Of a stretch of 64,000 nucleotides of DNA, positions 59,704 through 64,000 are shown in pieces. The stretch lies in the NCBI GenBank assembly GCA_945868845.1, contig CAMBMS010000011.1, positions 18,604 to 82,603 on the forward strand, given 5' to 3'. Under the pieces are notes generated by a model. That model was given only the letters and a program-made list of their open reading frames with translations. It did not search any database and had not been told where the DNA came from. Both the position numbers and the translations under genes were made by a program. The DNA comes from Asaia bogorensis. Its GTDB lineage: Bacteria > Pseudomonadota > Alphaproteobacteria > Acetobacterales > Acetobacteraceae. Position 1 is the first letter of the stretch, and every line of letters starts with the position of its first letter.

Positions 59704-60843
59704 TCAGATCTCACCGCCCCGCGCCACCCGCTCCGCCAGGCGCATGAACAGCGGTACCGCGTCCGCCAGTTCGCCCAGCCGAACCTTCTCCGTCGGCGTG
59801 TGCGCCTCCGCAATGTTGCCCGGCCCCAGCACGATGCAGGGCGCGATCGCCTGCAATTCTGACGCATCGGTACCATAGGGCGCCGTGCCAGCCGTCGCTC
59901 CAGCCATACTTTCGCACAGCCGCACGAACGGATGATCAACCGGCAATTCCGGCGGAAATCCCTCCCGCGCCTCGCTCACCGCGATACCGAATCTTTCCGC
60001 CGCGCCATGCACCGCTTCCAGAACCGGCGTGGGATCGACGTTCGCCGAATAGCGGAATTTTATTCGCGCCGTCGCTTTCGGCACCGTGACATTCGTCGCC
60101 GCACCATGATTATCGATGATCAGGTTAAAATCACTGAATGGAGGATCGTAATTTTTATCTTGCAACGCCGCGTCCGTGCGCAATCGCTCGAATATCGATT
60201 TCATCTCCATCAGGAAGGGCAGCAGATCCCAATTAGCATTTCGTCCCTTGCCGGTGGAGGAATGTGCCTGCACCCCCGTCGCCACGCAGGTAAAGCCAAT
60301 ATGGCTGCGATGGCCTCGCACCGGCGCTAGGCTGGTCGGCTCCGCGATGAGGATCGCGCGCGGCCCGATCCGCTTCACCAACACCGAGCGCTGCGCGATC
60401 AGGCGCGCGCCCTCCTTCGTCGTCTCCTCATCGGTGGTAATCAGCAATGTCACCGGCACGCTGTCCGGCAAGGCCCGCGCCGCCGTGATCAGTGCCGCCA
60501 CTGGACCCTTCATGTCGGTGGTACCCAGCCCATGCATGAACCCGTCGGCATCCACCTCCGCGCCCCAAGGATTGGACATCCATCCGGTATCCGGCACCGT
60601 GTCCATATGGCCAGAAAACGCTAGGCCGCCTGTCGCACCCACCGGACCCTTGAACGCCACCAGCACCCGCTTGGCCACACCAGCCGCGTCCACATAATCC
60701 AGCCGCTCAATCTCAAAGCCGCATAACGCCGCCTCCACCCGCTCGGCCACAGGGATATTGGAAAGAAAACTCCGGCTATCAATCATCACCAGCTCGCGCG
60801 TCAACGCTGTGACGACACCCAGCACGTCATTAGGAAGCGCCAT
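59704..60843 (-). CDS. argE: M20-family deacetylase, acetylornithine deacetylase (ArgE)-like
   Basis: A 379-residue zinc peptidase-family amidohydrolase. FSGHMDTVPDTG (about residues 76-87) holds the first His and Asp, GLGTTDMKGPVAAL (about 105-118) the bridging Asp, and ITTDEETTKEGARL (about 135-148) the catalytic Glu. The layout fits ArgE, which releases ornithine from acetylornithine in arginine synthesis; other M20 deacylases such as succinyl-diaminopimelate desuccinylase are possible. argB and argH are elsewhere in the window. A PH-domain remnant lies 4 bp upstream on the same strand. Confidence 0.85.
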   Translation of the reverse strand: MALPNDVLGVVTALTRELVMIDSRSFLSNIPVAERVEAALCGFEIERLDYVDAAGVAKRVLVAFKGPVGATGGLAFSGHMDTVPDTGWMSNPWGAEVDADGFMHGLGTTDMKGPVAALITAARALPDSVPVTLLITTDEETTKEGARLIAQRSVLVKRIGPRAILIAEPTSLAPVRGHRSHIGFTCVATGVQAHSSTGKGRNANWDLLPFLMEMKSIFERLRTDAALQDKNYDPPFSDFNLIIDNHGAATNVTVPKATARIKFRYSANVDPTPVLEAVHGAAERFGIAVSEAREGFPPELPVDHPFVRLCESMAGATAGTAPYGTDASELQAIAPCIVLGPGNIAEAHTPTEKVRLGELADAVPLFMRLAERVARGGEI

Positions 60844-60847
60844 GGCC

Positions 60848-61305
60848 CTATCCGGCAGTGATGAAGCTGCGGAACTTTAACGGATCGGAGATCATCGGCA
60901 AGGTACTGTCGCTGGCTCCGGTACCTTTCAGCTCGATCCGCCCATAACCGAATACGCGACCCAGCACGGTCTGCGTCACGCCCACGCTTTCCACCTTGGA
61001 GAGATTCATCTCCAACGTATGCCGCCGTAACAAGCCGGTCTTGTAGATCACGCGCCGGCTGGTAATCGCCAGCTCCGTCGTCACCCGCTTGATCCAGGCC
61101 AACGCCGCCGCCACGCTCGCCGCCCCCAGGCTGGCCACGGCGAACCAGCCGATCATCGTCGCGCCAATATTGCCGCGCCACCAAATCAGCAAAAAATAAA
61201 CGCCAATACCGCCCATGCCATCGCCGGAATATACAGGAACCAATGCACTGTAGTCTTGTAGGTCACGGTCTCCTCCGGTTGCAGCACCTTTTCCACATAG
61301 CCCAT
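60848..61305 (-). pseudogene. PH-domain (bPH2, YdbS-like) membrane protein with a single-base frameshift
   Basis: From the ATG at 61305 the frame reads MGYVEKVLQPEETVTYKTTV then WAVLAFIFC and stops at once. One base more in the T6 run (plus-strand A6 at 61191-61196) would continue as FLLIWWRGNIGATM and through ALAWIKRVTTELAITSRRVI and YKTGLLRRHTLEMNLSKVES to the natural end. So an about 150-residue protein with two helices and a PH domain is split by a one-base loss in a homopolymer. It could be a real mutation, slippage that is rescued by frameshifting, or a sequencing error. The following argE is 4 bp away. Confidence 0.75.
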
Positions 61306-61355
61306 GTATCTTGCCCCGCGTTGCGCCGCGTCACTATGACAAGGATCGTCACCTT

Positions 61356-61400
61356 GAGGTAGTGTTCCGGGAGGTAGTGTTCCGGGAGGTAGTGTTCCGG
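61356..61400. repeat. 15-bp unit tandemly repeated three times
   Basis: The unit GAGGTAGTGTTCCGG occurs three times head to tail without a mismatch, between the PH-domain gene and the threonine-synthase-like gene. Both genes point away from it, so it sits in their shared promoter region. Confidence 0.9.
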
Positions 61401-61468
61401 TTTACAGCCCGGCACCCTCCCTCGCCCCTGCCTTGAGCCACATCCGCCTTACGTCCAGACTAGCCGCC

Positions 61469-62599
61469 ATGGACATCGCATACCTCAACCCCCGCACCGG
61501 CCAAATGTTTCCCCTCGCCACGCCGCGCTGGTGCGGCCCCGACAAGGCGCCTTTGCTGCTGACCCCCCTACCCGGCATCACCCGCTCGGCGATCGACACA
61601 TCCACGCGCAGCCTGTGGCGGTATCGCGCCGCATTGCCCTTCGTCCCGGAAAATCCGATCAGCATGGGCGAAGGCTGCACGCCCTTACTCGCGCGGTCAT
61701 TACACGGCGCGACGGCGTTGCTGAAATGTGAATGGTTCATGCCCACCGCCAGCTTTAAGGATCGGGGCGCCAGCGTGATGCTCTCCCTCTTGCGCGCGCA
61801 GGGTATCGTCGCCGTCCTCGAAGACAGCTCTGGTAACGGCGGCGCCGCAATCTCCGCCTATGCCGCCGCCGGGGGCATGGCGACGACCATCATGGCCCCT
61901 GCCTCCACTAACCCCGCCAAGGTGGTGCAGATGCACGCCCACGGCGCCACCGTCGAACTGATCCCCGGCACCCGCCAGGACACCGCCGACACCGCCGTCG
62001 CGCGGGCGGAGAAGATTTTCTATGCTAGCCATAACTGGCATCCGTTCTTTCTGCACGGCACCAAGACGCTGGCCTATGAACTCTGGGAAGATCTCGACTT
62101 CGTCGCGCCCGACAATGTCATCGTGCCCTGCGGCGCCGGATCTAACGTCCTCGGCTGCGAAATCGGATTCTCGGAATTACTCCGCGCCGGCGCCATCACC
62201 CGAATGCCGCGTATCTTCGCCGCGCAGCCACGCAACTGTGCCCCCATCGCGCACGCCTTTATCCATGGTGAGGAGACCGCGCGTCCTGCCATTACCCCCA
62301 CCATCGCCGAAGGCACCGCCATCGCCCAGCCTTTGCGCCTGCATGAAGTGCTCGGCGCCCTGCGCGAAACCGGTGGCGGCGCGGTTATGCTCACGGAAGA
62401 AGACATCATCGCTGCCACCCGCGATCTCGCACGCCTCGGCCTTTATGTCGAACCCACCGCGGCGCAATCTGCCGCCGCGTTCGGAAAGCTCCTGGCCCCA
62501 GGAATCATCACGGCGGAACAAACCACCGTCGTCGTCCTCACTGGCTCCGGCCTGAAAGCCACATCCCGCATCGCCGACCTCCTCGGCCTGACTATGTGA
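61469..62599 (+). CDS. Threonine synthase-like PLP enzyme
   Basis: A 376-residue fold-II PLP enzyme. GEGCTPLL (about residues 65-72), the PLP lysine in PTASFKDRGASV (about 92-103) and EDSSGNGGAAISAYAAAGGM (about 121-140) match the threonine synthase/threonine dehydratase group, and PCGAGSNVLGCEIGF is the phosphate loop. The N-terminal YLNPRTGQMFPLATPRWCG replaces the zinc-like or Cys-rich head of type I threonine synthases. It might be a threonine synthase or a 2,3-diaminopropionate-like lyase. TTG 61433 could be an earlier start. Confidence 0.83.
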   Translation: MDIAYLNPRTGQMFPLATPRWCGPDKAPLLLTPLPGITRSAIDTSTRSLWRYRAALPFVPENPISMGEGCTPLLARSLHGATALLKCEWFMPTASFKDRGASVMLSLLRAQGIVAVLEDSSGNGGAAISAYAAAGGMATTIMAPASTNPAKVVQMHAHGATVELIPGTRQDTADTAVARAEKIFYASHNWHPFFLHGTKTLAYELWEDLDFVAPDNVIVPCGAGSNVLGCEIGFSELLRAGAITRMPRIFAAQPRNCAPIAHAFIHGEETARPAITPTIAEGTAIAQPLRLHEVLGALRETGGGAVMLTEEDIIAATRDLARLGLYVEPTAAQSAAAFGKLLAPGIITAEQTTVVVLTGSGLKATSRIADLLGLTM

Positions 62600-62647
62600 C
62601 GCGGGGCCTCGGCAGGCCGCGACGGAACCTGCAGCCGTGCCTCCCCG

Positions 62648-63259
62648 TCACGCCGCCGCGCTGGGTCGTGCCTTCATGCGGGCGTGCCAGGCCGAAATAT
62701 TTTTCAGATTGGCGTCGATCGGCTGGCCGACTCCGTTGAAAAAATCGACGAAGCAGAACAGAAAAATGTCGGCCATTGTCAGGCGATCGCCGCAAATATA
62801 ACTCTTGCCTTCCATCAGGCCGTCGAGCCAGGCGAGACGTTCCTGCGCCGTCTTCTTTAAATCCTCAGATGCTTGCGGGATGCAGCGGATCCGGTTCTGG
62901 AACATCTTCAGCCCCTCGCCAAAGCGAAAGCCATTGGCCATGGGCTCCATGATTTGCAGATCGACGCGGCGCATCCACATTTTTGTCTCGGCGCGTTCTT
63001 GCGCGTTAGTCCCGATCAGCGATGCGCCAGGAGTGATTTCGTCGAGATATTCACAAATGGCGGTGATCTCGGCGAGGAAGCTGCCGTCGTCCAGTTGCAA
63101 GGCGGGCGTCTGCCCGGAGGGATTTTTCGCCAAATAGGTGGGCTGGCGGTTTTCGCCGCCGCGCAGATCAACCGTGTCCTTCGGGATGGTGATGTTGCGC
63201 TCGGCCATGAACATGCGCACGGCACGTGGATTTGGACCGATCGAATCAAAGAGTTTCAT
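62648..63259 (-). CDS. Glutathione S-transferase family protein
   Basis: A 203-residue GST. The N-terminal thioredoxin-like domain has NPSGQTPALQLDDGSFLAEI (about 46-65) with the cis-Pro and Ser that hold glutathione, followed by an all-helical domain whose GDRLTMADIFLFCFVDFF (about 157-174) is the N-capping box. A first Ser in FDSIGPNPRAVRMFM is a possible catalytic residue. GAGGGG precedes the ATG. It probably conjugates glutathione to electrophiles or acts as a reductase. No partner gene. Confidence 0.9.
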   Translation of the reverse strand: MKLFDSIGPNPRAVRMFMAERNITIPKDTVDLRGGENRQPTYLAKNPSGQTPALQLDDGSFLAEITAICEYLDEITPGASLIGTNAQERAETKMWMRRVDLQIMEPMANGFRFGEGLKMFQNRIRCIPQASEDLKKTAQERLAWLDGLMEGKSYICGDRLTMADIFLFCFVDFFNGVGQPIDANLKNISAWHARMKARPSAAA

Positions 63260-63311
63260 TTGCGCCCCTCAGCTAAGTGCCCAACTTTAGTACATTGGTG
63301 CTGAGTTTACA

Positions 63312-63800
63312 CGAACCGGTCAAGAGGTGTTGGTGCACGTCAATGGCCGAGCCGACTCTCTGTGGCGGGCCGTCAATCATGAAGGCGGGGTTCTGGAAGC
63401 CGTTTCAACGAAGCTGCTCGCTCGCTGTGCTGCCTTGAAACGCCTCAAGAAACGAATGAAGCGCTATGGTCAGCCACAGGCCGTGGTGACCGACAGATGT
63501 ACTTGCTATGGCGCGGCCCTGCGTGAGATCGCCAACGTAGCCCGCCATGTCTGCACCAGCCACTCTGGCGACGCGAGCGGACGATGCTGTGCTTCTGGCG
63601 TATGGGGACGATGCAGAAATTTGCCGCCGTGCATGGCTCCATCCATCATCATTTCGACCAACAGCGTCAACTGATCAGCCGACAGACCGACAAGACAAAC
63701 CGCTCTGCCACCATGGCCGGATGACAGGCACCTATGGCCTAAAGCCGACTATCCCCGCGTCCGATGTCTCCGCCTTTTATACTGGGCTGTTAAGCTGACA
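63312..63800 (+). mobile_element. IS6-family transposase remnant
   Basis: A first frame reads LVHVNGRADSLWRAVNHEGG, VLEAVSTKLLARCAALKRLK and YGQPQAVVTDRCTCYGAALR, the DDE domain of IS6 transposases; after a frameshift near 63570 another frame gives LCFWRMGTMQKFAAVHGSIH, HHFDQQRQLISRQTD and a stop. The N-terminal third is missing. The last part (63682-63774) recurs inverted at 47204-47309. Inactive. Confidence 0.75.
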
Positions 63801-63834
63801 AAGCCCAGAAAATCGCACTCATTGAGACTTAGTC

Positions 63835-64000
63835 TTAACCCAGCGCAGTACCGCGCAAGCTGGCAATATCGCTGTCCGAGTAGCCGGCCTCCCGCATAAT
63901 TTCTTCCGTATGCGCGCCCAATAGCGGCGCACCATGGCGATGTTCGGTCGTCGTCACGCTGAAGCGCGCAGCAGTGCGGGCCTGGCGCAGCCGACCGGCC
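63835..64000 (-). CDS. CaiB/BaiF CoA-transferase, C-terminus (runs off the right edge)
   Basis: The last 55 codons of a gene entering from the right read ARFSVTTTEHRHGAPLLGAH then TEEIMREAGYSDSDIASLRG and end at TAA 63835. P-LLG-HT-EIL-E-GYS is the standard C-terminal helix of class III CoA-transferases. Only the tail is visible, so the substrate cannot be guessed. It adjoins the IS6 remnant. Confidence 0.75.
   Translation of the reverse strand, partial: AGRLRQARTAARFSVTTTEHRHGAPLLGAHTEEIMREAGYSDSDIASLRGTALG

Noticed and set aside
61186..61188. TGA after FIFC in the PH-domain gene as selenocysteine
   Set aside because: Reading through leads to a non-conserved frame, while a one-base shift restores the family sequence.
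1..64000. CRISPR arrays, prophage or conjugation genes
   Set aside because: No spaced direct repeats and no phage structural, integrase or transfer genes were seen; mobile DNA is limited to IS remnants.

Overview
The window is high-GC bacterial DNA from a Gram-negative alphaproteobacterium, most likely Rhodospirillales and possibly Acetobacteraceae. This placement is an inference from gene order (tlpA-like / argH / lptM-like lipoprotein / lysA / DUF4175 remnant), from the RutE-, Nfu- and HflKC-type proteins, and from the abundance of CaiB CoA-transferases and TRAP transporters. No replicon-specific or ribosomal RNA gene is present, so the rank is not certain.

Layout. 1-11.2 kb is a catabolic island: flavin dehydrogenases, an AtuA pair, two CaiB/BaiF CoA-transferases, a CoA-binding-domain/MetY fusion, a phytanoyl-CoA-dioxygenase-like enzyme and a ThDP-dependent 2-hydroxyacyl-CoA lyase-like enzyme. 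11.2-16.7 kb holds a thioesterase, an amino-acid-oxidase-like flavoprotein, an FMN reductase, a RutE-like nitroreductase, an Nfu Fe-S protein and a DHA2 exporter. 16.7-36 kb is mostly housekeeping: clpB, MOSC, argB, an enoyl-CoA hydratase/amidohydrolase/SDR operon, a Sco-like copper chaperone, degP-hflC-hflK, mrp, tlpA-like, argH, lptM-like and lysA. 36-39.5 kb is a three-gene TRAP transporter. 40-47 kb is a patchwork of cupin, tRNA-Gly, HlyD, fluoride channel, and oxygenases of the CmcJ/NvfI and TauD types. 47.5-53.1 kb holds an MFS carrier, a ProXp-type deacylase and a TAXI TRAP transporter. 53.7-63.3 kb has a parS-like site, rmuC, MaoC, the selD / selA / tRNA-Sec group, an esterase, an ArgE-type deacetylase, a PH-domain gene with a frameshift, a threonine-synthase-like enzyme and a GST. 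The right edge enters another CaiB transferase.

How the genes may work together. The most coherent unit is 4982-11159. A CaiB ligase-like step, a PhyH-type 2-hydroxylase, a 2-hydroxyacyl-CoA lyase and a second, formyl-CoA-transferase-like CaiB protein would together make a bacterial alpha-oxidation route in which the CoA of formyl-CoA is recycled. This is a hypothesis from family membership and adjacency. Biosynthetic arg and lys genes are dispersed, and selenocysteine genes are grouped except that selB is not in the window.

Decay. The window is rich in broken genes that ordinary ORF calling misses: two GT87-type glycosyltransferases, a ClpP-like periplasmic protein, a DUF4175 protein, a luciferase-like monooxygenase with an internal deletion, response-regulator and histidine-kinase scraps, and remnants of at least five insertion-sequence types (IS3, IS5, IS6, IS630, ISNCY). 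No intact transposase and no intact DNA-binding transcription regulator was found in 64 kb. This fits a genome going through IS expansion and gene loss.
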